A stretch of DNA of 64,000 bases from NCBI GenBank assembly GCA_003184365.1, contig NKYR01000043.1:186001-250000 (forward strand), in the 5' to 3' direction. The stretch is from Evernia prunastri. Taxonomy: Eukaryota > Ascomycota > Lecanoromycetes > Lecanorales > Parmeliaceae. The position numbers and the translations under genes were made by a program. Numbering within the stretch: position 1 is the stretch's first letter; each line of letters begins with the position of its first letter. Under the pieces are notes generated by a model. The model worked only from the letters and a program-made list of their open reading frames with translations. It searched no databases and was not told the origin of the DNA. Positions 1 through 11,097 of the stretch are shown here, piece by piece.

Positions 1-1062
1 GTCAACGGAGCTACATGAGCTGATTCCGAGATAGTCACCGTCGTGATGCTTGTGAAGGTGACAGTAACAGGAAGCGGACAGAGGGAAGGTCCACCGAGAG
101 GTCCATTGGAGGTTGTTTCGGATTGGAGACTACGCCGGATTCGACTGGATGTCCCACGAGATCCTGGTAGATGACAACGCCAGCGCTGGATGTGGTGGGA
201 GATGCCACTCCACCTGCCTCAAGGGCGCTAAGGATGGAAGCAGGAAAGGCTGGAGGCCCACCAGGTGTTCCATAGGGAGAAGGTCCACCAGGTCCATGTG
301 GGAGCTCGGTCTTCGGGTTTGATGCTGCTGAGCTGGGGAGGCCTGAGAAGGAGACGTGACTTGTCATTTCGAGGCTCGCGGTGGAAGTGTAGGTTGACGT
401 AATGTTCGGATACATAGGAGGCGGCGACTTGATTGTCGGGCTCAGACGGTCTATGCCGCCAGACGTGCAGCTGCCGGCCATAGGCTGTCCCAAGGTAACA
501 AGAGCCTAGTGGATATGTGCGGGGAATGTCAGTCGTGCAACGAGTAGCGAGGGTTTGCAGGTTTTGGGATGGGGGACGCGTTCTAGCAGAAACACATAGA
601 TCCCCGTATGTAAGATTTCAAATGCTATATAGAAAGAGAGAAACTTACCCAGTAGGATGGGAGCCATATCTTAGAAATTGTCAGCTTTGTATACTGATTT
701 ACCAGGACTGGTCCGCCTACGGATTGGCTCCCAAGAATTGCAGTACACTTATTCCAGCTTCGCCCAGGAAATCAATAAGAGTGTAGCTTCCAGTCTCGAT
801 TGATGTGCGGTGGGATTTTGTTGTGCGCGTTGTGGGCGTGGTCGCTTTGATAGATACCGCGAAAGGAAATTCAGATGAAGATACTATAGGGGTCACAAAA
901 GGGGCCTTTGAGCCGTCAAATTGCCGTTTGCCCTGGTCATGTGGGAGACTATCACCGCACGTCGGCATACTGTCAAACCAGGCGCAAGAATCAATTTGGT
1001 ACTCACGAGGAGACTGTGATCAACAATGTGGTCACGGCGGCGAGGAAATGTTGCAGATGCAT
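1..1062 (-). CDS. Secreted Ser/Thr/Pro-rich cell-surface protein, C-terminus beyond window (gene model uncertain)
   Basis: I start this gene at the ATG at 1062, because it opens a signal-peptide-like segment (MHLQHFLAAVTTLLITVS). That segment is followed by a GTGAGT donor at 1006 and, after a short 37-nt intron, an in-frame continuation from 969. The second part holds a Lys-Arg site and then Thr/Ser-rich sequence. A later exon begins after a strong acceptor (CTGAC branch point, CACTAG) at about 515 and encodes Pro/Gly/Ser/Thr-rich sequence down to about 120. Near 125 the reading frame appears to change: the next frame carries CPLPVTVTFTSITTVTISES, a Val-Thr-rich signature common in fungal wall proteins and resembling the 38.4-kb gene. 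This could be a one-base frameshift, a sequencing error or a missed intron. Joins between 720 and 515 are unresolved. It is probably an extracellular or wall protein of unknown role. Confidence 0.4.
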
Positions 1063-2419
1063 CCAGGATGGATTTGGAAGAAGGGAAGATCACAGAAGGA
1101 AAGACACAGCAGTAGCAGATCAACGCTCTGAGCTGGATGAGAGGATGAAACTAATGAATGAATGGACGAACAAACGAATGAGTGTACCGCAGAAAGGGAG
1201 TCACAGAGAGACAGTGGATTGAAAGAGATAGTTGAAAAGGATAGAAGAGTATTGCTGGGTGCATTTAGATACGGCCAAGCCACCCATACCAACAGCGAAC
1301 GGCGCACCGTACGCCAGTACGCCTTCGGTGCACCTAGCATCCACTGCAGTAGAGTGCAGTGTCCGGAGCCGGAGGCGAAATCCCTTTGATATCGTTCGAA
1401 CCTGCCCGTCTCGCATTTCGACAACGAACGCTACTCAACGACCATGCAATCTAATGAGGGACACCAGTCGTTGAGGGACTGCTGTATGAATTTTCCATCC
1501 TTCGCCGCATCTCGACAACCTGTAAAGCATGGACTTTTGTTGAAGGTGGGAGGGCTCCTGCGGTCAAAGGAAGGTTGTCGTCTCAGACATGGATGGGCCA
1601 CACCTCAGGTGGCAGCAAGTGTCGGCGCAGCAACCTTGTTCGGGGAACGATTGCGTTTCAAATCAGCATAACGATGTGGATGTTTGTCTTGACCGGAGTT
1701 CTCTGAGCAGATAATCATTCTCTGTCTAAAATAACCGTTTGACATTTGAGTCGGCTTGACTTCGGCTAGGACTTGGACACGACTCTGAGATCCATTGTTC
1801 ATTTCCTTCCAGATTGCGCAGCCGGCATTACCACGACTTTTCGATCGCTGCTTACTATCCACGTTGCAAATTGCTTGACTCCAGTGATTTTATGCCTGAA
1901 ATTTCAAATTTCACAACCAAGAACTCATCGATCGATTTGAATGCACGTAAAAAGGATACCTTCGCCCTACCATTTCAGGTGCGTCAAGCACTTAGCCATT
2001 TGAGATGTATCCTGCTCTCGAAGATTAGCCAAGTACGGGGAAATATCGGTATGATCCCATCGTTCTCAGTATTTGACAGAGGAAGAGCAGAGTATAATAA
2101 TGTCATTGTAACCATTGCACAAATCTCAGAGGTTCGAGAAGATTGGTGAAGCTGGATTTGTAGACATATTGCGCCAAATGCCATTTGCATTGCAAGGCAT
2201 TCCTATGGCCCCAGCAGGACTCATCATATAGTGTGCACGGTGGACGTGGAGGATTGCTTGGATTGCACACATATCTAGAGGACTCACCAGGTGCTAAAGC
2301 ACAACCGTCTTCGACGTCCTCAAGTCCCATAGTTGGCTCTTTTCCATTTCTGGGCCAGATCACTGTCCTCATGAATGGACACGATGTCGGTCCTCAGAAT
2401 GGGATGCATTAGGCTTGGC
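1063..2419. other. Intergenic, no gene recognised
   Basis: The stretch lies between the start of the truncated surface-protein gene and the 3' end of RRP7, so it should hold the promoter of the former and the terminator of the latter. Open frames here are short, lack family motifs and lack splice-consistent extensions. A few GAAT-type words occur near 1150-1190. Confidence 0.5.
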
Positions 2420-3502
2420 TTATTCGGGCTGTACATCAACGTCAGCATATAAGTAGTGAAAACGATTGAAGTTTCAAAAGACCTACCCTGAATTTTCCCC
2501 TTCTTTCTCTCATCTTCCGGACCTTCTCCTTGTCCTCCTCAAATTTCCTAATCAACTCACCTGCCCTCTCTTTCCTCTTCTCTCTCGACTGAAACCTATA
2601 GAAATCGTCCAGACCTTTCTGTTTCTCCTTCTGCTTTTCGGCCTGCTCTTGAGCCGCTTCCTGTCGTGCCGGATTGGTCCTTCCACCCCTTGTGACAGTA
2701 ATGAAACCGTCAGCGTCAGCTTCTTGCCTTTGCCTAGCCAGTGATCGGGCTTCGGATGCCTCTTTACTGGCAAAGGCCGTCATGTAATTGTTGACAGACT
2801 CGAGGAGCTGATTCTTGTTGGGATAAGTGAGGCTGTGGTGCTTGAGGTATCCTTTTGACTCAGTCAGCATGGATTTGTTGGTGAGTCGTAGATGATGAAG
2901 GACCAACTTGCAGATCCCAACGGTGGGACTTTGCCTTCCAAGCCTTCGCCCCAAACGGGCTCCCTCCGGGCCTTTCGTGCTGAGACGATTGCTTTCAAGG
3001 CCGCCTCCATACTTGCTCGATCGACGAATAAGACGACGGCTGTGAGGCCGTTGGTCTGCAGTTCGCGATCCCAGACACGTGGTAGTGCTGCGCCTTCCAT
3101 GTCTTCTATGACGTCTCCAGTACTTGCACGTTTTCTCTTCTTACTTTTTCTATTTTGGGACGCCTTTTGGCCGAGTGGTTCGTCCATGCTGCTGCCTTTT
3201 CTTCTTCGCCCTTCGAACTGCACATCTTCGATTCTCCCGGCAGGGAGTTCCATCTGTGTGGAGAATAGATGCTTGATGTGGATTTCTGTCGAGTCAAATG
3301 GTACATTGACAAGGAACAATGATCGTGAGGCAGTGGGCGTGGGGATCTTTGGCTGATGCGGTGCAAGATAGAGGTAGTGGGTTGCGGCTTCGGGGAATGA
3401 GGGCAGTGGTGGGAGGGACAGGGGAAGGATATTGTAACCTGCTATGTGCAGTGGGATCTTAGTTGAGGAAGTCATCTTTGTGGCTCTACTGACCGAGGTC
3501 AT
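2420..3502 (-). CDS. RRP7: Ribosomal RNA-processing protein 7 (Rrp7)
   Basis: Rrp7 belongs to the UTP-C/CURI complexes and is needed for 18S rRNA maturation in the nucleolus. I read three exons: 3502-2908, 2851-2487 and 2428-2420 (322 aa). The N-terminus has the family opening (IAGYNILPLSL) and an RRM-like region (SRSLFLVNVPFDST, residues about 60-75). The C-terminus has the diagnostic DDFYRFQSREKRKERAGELI segment and ends RRGKFRPE. Intron 1 (56 nt) has a weak GTTGGT donor, but joining it gives SARYLKHHSLTYP, the conserved R-Y-L-x-H-H of the family, in exact phase. Intron 2 (GTAGGT, GCTGAC branch, TACAG) leaves a last exon of only three codons including the stop. A second in-frame Met 9 codons downstream could be the true start. 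Confidence 0.9.
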
Positions 3503-4580
3503 GAAAAGACTTGTGGGTGCTCTCGACTGGAAACCCGATGAGCAAATTTGCCGATGTCATGTCCGGGTAGTAAGAGTGCAAGATTAGCGTCCCGTTAGCT
3601 GAACGTCGTTATACGCACATCCAGAATTTTCTCCTCAGCTGCTCTTGGTCTTTCTGGCTTAGATCAAGCGTAGTGTACGTTGTTCCCAAATCGCAGAATA
3701 CTGGTCAAGCATTGCTAATTGGATGCTGCAGATATGTTCTTTCCAGATTAATATCTGAAAGTGGTCTACGGACCTTGTAGGTATCTACCAAGTCAATTTT
3801 TCCAATTGTCGGGTTGCCTCTGGTCTCGCTCATGCTTCCTGCATGCTTCATGGCACTGGCCTTACACTGCTGTTGGTTGACGCGAACTTTACTTATCATC
3901 ATTGGCCCGGCTTGTCTGAGACTTTGGAGATTAGTGGTCACTTGAAGTGATACACCCTAGAATCTTGTTTGACTTGTTTTGGCATATTGTTTTTCTAGCT
4001 ATCTGGGTTATGGCGAGTCTCAGGATCTAAATATACAGAGATCTTTGTCGATAGCTGAAGTTGTCGTAGATGCTATGCTGAGGTCAGTACCTAGTGAATA
4101 CCAACCCATGCAAGCGAAAGGAAGCAATGCTTGCCGTCAAAATTTGGAGGCCTTACCAGTCCTGCCGTAGAGCACAAGAAGTCTTGTACGAAGTGTTGGT
4201 AGATGTTCCTGAACCTGTGACAGATTTGGGAATATTCGGCATGTCTTGCGAATTGGCATCGAAGTAGAAGCGGCACATTCGTAGCGTGTGCGAAGCATAA
4301 CCAGAGAGACCATCTACAATGTTAGAAAGATATCCACTCTTGCAGTCGCTGCATCTAGACAAGACATGTACCCGGCTTCCAGAAATGCCATGATGTCGTC
4401 GTGGACACAGGAGCTTTCCAAGATGCTGGTGGGGTATTTCAGGGACTCTAGCTGAATGTACCACTAACCCCCCGCTCTCTGGCACTTTAATTCATCTGCG
4501 TGTGGTCCTTCGTCTGACTGGCCGCAGTGATATCCAAAAAATAGGACAATCACTCCGCACGTTGACGCTTCGTCAAGACT
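3503..4580. other. Divergent intergenic region, no gene recognised
   Basis: This is the shared upstream region of RRP7 (leftward) and the hydrolase-amidase fusion (rightward). Short open frames here match nothing I know and have no believable start context. Confidence 0.5.
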
Positions 4581-7095
4581 ATGGATGCTAATAGATCCTC
4601 GCCCACAATGCTGACCATAGACGCGAAGCCATACCCTTTCATATTCCCCCGGAGACACACAGCATTGCTCATCATAGACATGCAGCGTGACTTTGTACTC
4701 CCCAATGGCTTCGGAGAAATGCAGGCCGGCTCTCTCGAAGCCGTACAAGCCTCAGTTGCTCAGGCCAAAAGGCTTCTCGACTCATTTCGTCAAGCCAACC
4801 TACCTATCTTCCATACTCGAGAGGGCCACAAGCCCAACCTATCAGATTGTCCGTCCAATAATTGATCAGACAAAAGGGCTTGCCGGGCAGCGTACAGAAT
4901 CCAAAAGCTATCGGTGACGAAGGAGAAATGGGAAGGCTGCTGATCCGTGGTGAAATTGGCCACGACTTTGTCGATGATTTGCAGGCAATTCCCGGAGAGG
5001 TTGTAGTGGACAAACCGGGAAGGGGAGCTTTTTTCAATACCAACTTGATGGACAAAATGAAAGCAAAGGCCATCACACATCTCTTCATTGGTGGCGTGAC
5101 AACGGAGTGTTGCTTTGATACAACATTCCGTGAGGCAAACGACCGGGGATTCGAGTGCTGTAAGCTTGATGCCGCTCATTGCACTGGCCAGAATTGTTTT
5201 CTGGGCTTCAGACGATTGGATTTCGAGCTTTGGCGTCTATGAGTTTTACGAATTGGCAGTCGTTTTGAAGGCCAAGTCATTGTTACGGTGCTCCGTTGGT
5301 TTGATCATTCTGTGTCAAGACTTTACGTCTCGGTCTTCTCTTTATGCTTCTGAGGGTCTAAGCTTTAAGTGACATGTACTCTGGCGGGTAGTACGGGCAC
5401 TGGGCTTGCGTTATTGTACAGCTTCACCAAGACTTGTCGCTTTGTTAAGATTTTCAAGGGCTGACATTGTGGACAGGCGGGATCGTCGAAGCCACTGCCG
5501 GCTACAATCAGGATTTCAAAAATTCCGTATTAAATATGATATATTGGAGTGAAGGCCTTTTCGGATTCGTTGCGTCTCTACAGCCTCTACCGAAAGCTCT
5601 GGAGTCGTTGACGCGGTCGTGCGCCTTGGTTGGCAACAATATTTCTGCCCAGACCGCCCCAACCTTCGATGGTAATTTGAGTATCTCAAGCCTTCAGGAG
5701 GCGTACCGAACGGGCCTCTCGCCTGTGACTGTGGCCCAAATGGTGTTTGACAGAATCGAAGGGTACAGAAAGATCGACCCTACCGTCTGGATTCATTTGG
5801 AGACGCAGGCATCGGCGCTGAAGCGAGCAAAAAAGCTGTTGAGCGATTGGCCTGATCGCTCAAAGCTTCCGCCACTTTTTGGTGTACCTTTCAGCGTCAA
5901 GGATAGTTTCGACATCACCGGCCTCCCCACTACAACTGCATGCCCTCCATTGGCACGTGTACCGTCAAAGTCTGCTCCGGCATATGACCTTCTGTTGGAG
6001 CAAGGCGCGATCTTCATTGGCAAGACCAACCTTGATCAATTGGGGACCGGCCTGACTGGCTGTCGGTCTCCCTTTGGAATCCCACGGTCTGTGCTCCATC
6101 ATGACTACATCTCTGGAGGCTCATCGTCAGGAAGCTGTGTCAGTGTCGGCGCTGGTCTTGTAACATTCTCCCTTGGTACAGATACAGTTGGATCAGGAAG
6201 ACTCCCTGCTGGGTTCAATGCCGTCGTCGGCTATAAGCCTACTAGAGGATTGATATCTGCCCGAGGAGTGACGCCAGCCTGTCTATCATTAGACTGTATC
6301 GCCATCATTGCTGGAAGTGTCTCCGACGCTCGCACTGTGTGGGATCTGTGTGCGGAACATGACGAAGAGGACCCCTACGCAAAAATTACAGCTCCAATAC
6401 AAAGGCACATTAACTCAACTGGACCGCAGGCAAAGACCTTCTATTTTGGCATACCGCCACTCGAAGCACTAGCGATCTGCAACCCAACCTACCGGCGGAA
6501 ATTCGACGAAAGCATTCAAAATCTACACGCTATCGGCGGGCTTTTGAGACGGATAGACTGGAGCTCTTTCGAGAAGGCGGGTAAACTCTTATATGAGGGC
6601 TCTTTCGTCTCAGAACGCCTTGCTAGTCTACCTGACAATTGGCTTGAAAACAACCGGCAACATCTCCATCCTGTTATCAAAGAAATATTTGAAAAGGTCA
6701 TAGCGAGGCACAGCACCGCGATACAAGCCTATAGAGACCTACAAGCAAAAGCGGTTTACACTCGAAAAGCAGAAAAGACCTTCGCCTACGACGCGTCTGG
6801 CATTGATATACTGGCAGTCCCTACAGCTCCAACACACTGGACTGTTGAGGAAGTGCTTGCTGATCCAATCGCAACCAACAGTGTGTTAGGCGAGTTCTCA
6901 CATTTCGGTAATGTTCTTGATTTGTGTGCTGTGGCTGTTCCAGCTGGTACCTTTCCTGTCTCGGAGCTCCAGGGTAAGCCTGACGCAAAGGGTGTGTTAC
7001 CCTTTAGTGTCACATTCCTAGCCGGCAGTAGAATGGACGGAGAACTTTTGGAGATCGCACGCCGATTCGAGGAGCATATAAGCTCAACAGCATAA
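4581..7095 (+). CDS. Isochorismatase-like hydrolase fused to allophanate-hydrolase-like amidase (apparent frameshift)
   Basis: The N-terminal half is a cysteine hydrolase of the isochorismatase superfamily. It shows the catalytic Asp (LLIIDMQRDF), Lys (VVDKPGRGAF) and Cys (GVTTECCFDTT). A 317-nt intron (5160-5476; GTAAGC donor, GCTGAC branch, GGACAG acceptor) joins FECC to GIVEATAGYN, which completes that domain (MIYWSEGLFGFVASLQPL). The same exon then runs without a stop into an amidase-signature domain with the VKD lysine, GGSSSGSCVSVGAG and the nucleophile serine region TDTVGSG. Words such as LPTTTACPP, GKTNLDQ and KPTRGLISARGVTPAC point to allophanate hydrolase, but the C-terminal decarboxylating domain of AtzF-type enzymes is absent. 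Between LSDCPSNN (to 4862) and IRQKGLPG (from 4865) the frame must shift; the total is one base short of 733 codons. No plausible intron explains this, so it is a sequencing error or a young lesion. Substrate (biuret/allophanate) is inferred. Confidence 0.8.
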
Positions 7096-7955
7096 GGGAT
7101 GGTGGCCACAACCTTCGATATCGAGCTGTGAGTTTACGGAGTAGAGTCCAAGAAAGCAGGTATGGCAATATCTCCGACTACCTTAGCACCGGCAGCCTAC
7201 CTACCGACCACGAGGCATTATGTAAAGCATTCAGTGGGTTGGTAAAATCAATTCTCCCTGCTTCCGAAACGTTTCAAATTTGAGGCTTCCTCAGCCCTAC
7301 GTTGCGATTGGCTACGAAGCGACATTTCAAGTTGCGCCTAGTCCTAAAATAGGCAGCTCAAACGTCGAAAAGACTGTGACTCCGTACAGCCGATTCTTAC
7401 AGATGCGCACTTGGATCTCAGCAGCGTATCACCATCTTTCACGGATTCCGAGCTTACGGACACAGGTAGTATTGAGTCCCTTCTGTAACAAATGATGGGA
7501 GACAGAGACGCTTTTCCGCGACATCTCTTGCTTCGGAAAGCGACGTCTGGCCCCTTGCCATCACAGGTCGAGGATTTTATACCTGTCGTCTTCCTGTCAT
7601 TTTCTTCTGTGTTGCGCTCTCTTAACACACATCTCTTCGACTTGTCTTTCTTCGCTGCTGGAACAGCGTTTCATTCATTCATTCATTCATTCATTCATTA
7701 AAGTTGCTTGCTTGCTGGCCAGTCGTTTAAATCACACACCTACAGATCTTACATTTTAATTTTCGTTTCATTCTGATCAGCAAGCGACGCTGCAGCGCAT
7801 CTCGTTGGACGAGAGCAACGTGTCCAGATCGCGGGGTTGCGATGAATTGTAGCTTAATGTCTGCACCAAATACTAAAAGGCAAGTCACGTCAACAGAGAC
7901 GCGTCTCTGAATCCACACGGACTTGTGGTATCAACAGGGGACTAGGGAGGTCTAT
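7096..7955. other. Intergenic, no gene recognised; contains TTCA microsatellite
   Basis: This is the 3' region of the fusion gene and upstream region of the next gene. Apart from the tetranucleotide tract at 7670-7699 I see no structured element. Confidence 0.5.
7670..7699 (+). repeat. (TTCA)n tetranucleotide microsatellite
   Basis: About seven uninterrupted copies of TTCA lie in non-coding sequence about 260 bases upstream of the next predicted start codon. Confidence 0.9.
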
Positions 7956-9386
7956 ATGATGCGGATCAAGGTCGTGACTTCAATTAATGTGCGCTCAAGT
8001 CCATCTGCTAGCCCAAGGGTTGTGATTCAAGAAGCCGCCCCAGAGCCTGAACGCGGCGATGCGATCTTAGAGAAATCTTCATCAATGCCTTCTCTTGCTC
8101 CAATTCAGCATTCAAGAATGCACGGGTTTCTCTCCAGTCAGCGGATTCCTCGTGGTTCTCGCCTTTCCGGATGGCTTCATGGCTCCTCAGTCTGGGGGAA
8201 CGACTCCAGAAGACCTCCTATTCATGACAGGGAGACTTCGCACACCAGCACCTATTGTTTCGCCGCAGCCGGGCGAGGACACCACCACCATGCGCCTGGT
8301 ATAAGATCATATCCCTCAACTCGTGGATTGATAGATCCAGTAGTACAATCGCCAACATATGGCCCGAGCCAACTTACCCACGGATCTGACCCAAGACATG
8401 GTGCCTATCTGGAAAGACTGCGTGCAGAATTGGGCTCTGTCCCTCGCGACCATGGCAACAAGAGGGTGCATTGCCACCACAAGGGGTGTGAACGGCAGAG
8501 GTCGAAACGAGCGCCTGCGAAGAACAAGCACTTGTGCTTTCCACAGATACAGGATATGAAGATGAGGCAGAAGATTGTCGGTTGCCTCTTCTTCGGCACC
8601 TTGTTGACCATAGTTTTGACAACATGTGAGTCCTTCCATCCTCTTCCTCACTTCATTCTCTTCTCAATACGCGAAACCACATGTGAATCATCGACTAAGA
8701 ATCCACAGACCTCGCCCTCGCAGTGTCCGAATCCTTCCGCGGCGCCACCTTTCATGGGGTGTTCATCTTTTTCATCCTCGTCCTTACCATCTTATTCTGC
8801 CACTATCTGATCCGTCTTTGCATGTTGGCTTTCCAACCCAGAGTGCGCTTCGCACGCAAATGTCAATCACCGCTTAATGCCAATCGAGAAGCGGGTTTCG
8901 CGCAACCTAGACAACCCATCCCTGTCGTGCTGGCAAGAGATGAAGAGTCAGGGTTGCACGATGATAACGGGAGGGTGGGGGAGGAAGACGTGGATGCAGA
9001 CAACGCACTACCTCCGCCACCGCCGGCTTATGGTTTATGGAGGAGTAGCGTGGTATGTCTACCCTGGTCCTATTCATCGGTTGGCTTGAAAGGTATGCTG
9101 ACCTGCCTCACTGTAGCGGGCCGATCCAAACCTCATCCACTGGCAAGCAATCGGACACACCAATGACGTCCAGCAAGAAGCAAAAGAGATGATCTTTGCA
9201 GGGACTGGGCATCCACCACCTAGCTATACTTCCAATGATCAGACGGAGACTGTATTCGATGACCGAGTTGAGGGTGTACTAGAACCGGAGCCGGTAGCAG
9301 CTCCGTTGTCGTTGGTTGCAGAGAGGAGAGCGGCGGGGACGGTGTTCTCGAGAGGTGGTACTATGAGGATGGCAAGGTCGAATTGA
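7956..9386 (+). CDS. Fungal two-pass membrane protein, unknown function
   Basis: I read three exons: to 8625, 8709-9052 and 9117-9386. Both introns have good signals (GTGAGT with CACAG; GTATGT with GCTGACC branch and TGTAG) and keep phase. The first join gives TTYLALAVSES and the second gives WRSSVRADPNLIHWQ. Two hydrophobic helices lie back to back (KIVGCLFFGTLLTIVLTTYL and FHGVFIFFILVLTILFCHYL), then LIRLCML, a basic stretch, IPVVLARDEE and a PPPPPAYG motif. I recognise this layout from many hypothetical proteins of filamentous ascomycetes: an AYLxRL motif, a basic segment, the helix pair, then PPPAYGxWRxSVR. The N-terminus is unsure. I took the first ATG of the open frame (7956), but an extra intron between 8290 and 8370 is possible. 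It is probably anchored in an internal or plasma membrane. Confidence 0.65.
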
Positions 9387-9570
9387 GGCGTTGTTGAGTT
9401 GGTTACTAAGGGGCGAATTTAATGTCAATTATCCGGAGGATGCTTCGGAAAGGGTGTGGAGTCGTTAGCAACGAGAGCAAAGGGACGATAGATGTTACTC
9501 AAGGCATCGAGGACTTGCAAACCCTTCGTGCTGTGATGGATATCATTCGTGCAAACAATTCTAATCGACG

Positions 9571-10845
9571 CTAGCTTCCAAGTTCTCCAAGTATGAGATT
9601 TCGATCCGATGAGCCGCTCACAACTGTCGTCTGTCAGGAAAATTCCTGCACAATGCAATAGAGTAGACTCACTGATCGGCTCATTCCCAGGCGCAAAACG
9701 CACATCATTAACCGTCCCTCTGTGCCCCGGCAGCTTGTAGACCAGCTTACTTGTCCTAGCTTCCCAAACACAGACACTACCGTCACCACTGCCCACCCCC
9801 ACTCTCTCCCCTTTTCCATCCCAGCACGCCCGCACAAGATTCCTCTCCACGCCAACTGGCGCCCCTGCAAAAGACTTCAAGCTCCGGTCGACAGGCGCGA
9901 AAGGTCTGATATCCCACGTCCTTGCTAGTCCGTCGTGGGAATAGCTCAGTAAAGACTGTGAATCTGGAGAAATGGAGAGGGAAGTGACGGTGTCAGTATG
10001 GCCGGGCATGCGGTACGCAACCGCTTTTTTTCGGATGTCGTATGCGAGAATATCACAGTCGATACCGCCGGTGTATATTTCATTTCCTGCTTCTGCGACT
10101 GCAACACTGGTGATTGGAAAATCCGTCTCGATAAAATCTACCGCCCGTTTTACCCTCGGGTCCCAGACCCCCACACAACCATCATCGGAGCCTGAGATCA
10201 GAATCTCTTCCCCTCTTGGGGACGCGGTAAGACAATTCACAATCTCCTCGTGTCCCTCATGCCGCCGTATTCGCAACCCTGTCTCTAGATCCCAAGACGC
10301 AAGCGTAGTGTCTGCTGAAGCGGAGAAAATATTACTGGAGGAGCGGGACCAGTGCAAGTCGAGGACAGCGCCTTTGTGACCATTGAGGATTCCGTAGTTC
10401 TCGCAAGATCCGTAGGTGCGCCAAAGCATTATGGACCGGTCCATGGAGCCGGAGGCTATCAAATGACCTGAGGGATCGAAGCGGGCAGCAAAGACTTCGC
10501 CAGAGTGGCCTGTGGGTTGTCAACATGGCCACCGTTCGGGGGCTGAGGAGAGAGCTCTGACCGGTGAGTTCCATTATGGGAGCCTGTAATCCACTTGTTC
10601 GTGGCACCTAGGCACACCGATCCATCAGCCGACCTTCTTTTAGTAACGGTTCAGCACACGTTCAATCGGTATCGGCAGCTGTTGGGAAGTGGGAAGCTCA
10701 CAGCTTGTATGAGGGCCCCAGATGCAGAGCCACCGTTGGCGACTGCGATAGCTTTGCCATTGATATCTGTATTGGATTTTTGCCTTTTCACTACCATTTG
10801 GGATGACCCAAAAGAGTTTGAGGCAGGACGCTTTGCAGCTGACAT
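9571..10845 (-). CDS. U5 snRNP 40 kDa-type WD40 protein (Prp8-associated)
   Basis: This is a spliceosomal WD40 protein of the SNRNP40 / S. pombe Spf38 type, a U5 snRNP component that contacts Prp8 in the nucleus. Exons 10845-10702, 10607-10562, 10509-9673 and 9623-9571 give 311 aa with exact phase. Diagnostic segments are GLQAPIMELTGHSGEVFAARF, LIASGSMDRSIMLWRTYG, GGIDCDILAYDIRKK, MPGHTDTVTSLSISP, TWDIRPFAP, and the ending IVSGSSDRNLILGELGS. Human SNRNP40 has the same order (LQAPIMLLSGH, NDIKVWDLRQ, VWDVRPFAP). About seven WD repeats fill the protein after a short basic N-terminus (MSAAKRPASNSFG). The last intron is only 49 nt. The gene diverges from BET3 with 252 bases between start codons. 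Confidence 0.92.
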
Positions 10846-11097
10846 CTTGGCTATATAGCGGCTATGGGTAGGGGTATCTAGGATGGTATTGAGGTGTTTG
10901 AGTGATTGCGGCAGAATTCTAAGCGCATGTCACGTTCAGTTGGGTGAATATTGCAAAAAGTATTACTCGAAGCGCTGTCTTGGCGGAAACGATTCTGATA
11001 AGGCTGAATCTCTGCGCTAGCGACTAGGCCCGCCATGGAAGTCTGTGATATCAGAATTTTTGCATCTGATGGCCTAATTTCACCAAGTTGAGCGGCT
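10846..11097. promoter_or_regulatory. Putative bidirectional promoter between SNRNP40-type gene and BET3
   Basis: Only 252 bases separate the start codons of two divergently transcribed housekeeping genes. Both promoters and 5' UTRs must fit here. I identify no specific factor site. Confidence 0.5.

Noticed and set aside
2852..2911. GC-AG intron (GCAAGT donor at 2911) in RRP7
   Set aside because: It looked attractive but leaves the frame one base off. The GTTGGT donor at 2907 restores exact phase and the conserved R-Y-L-x-H-H, so I use the GT-AG intron.
4851..4866. Programmed -1 frameshifting as the explanation of the frame change in the fusion gene
   Set aside because: The local sequence is not a slippery heptamer and no strong downstream structure is apparent; an indel or base error is simpler.
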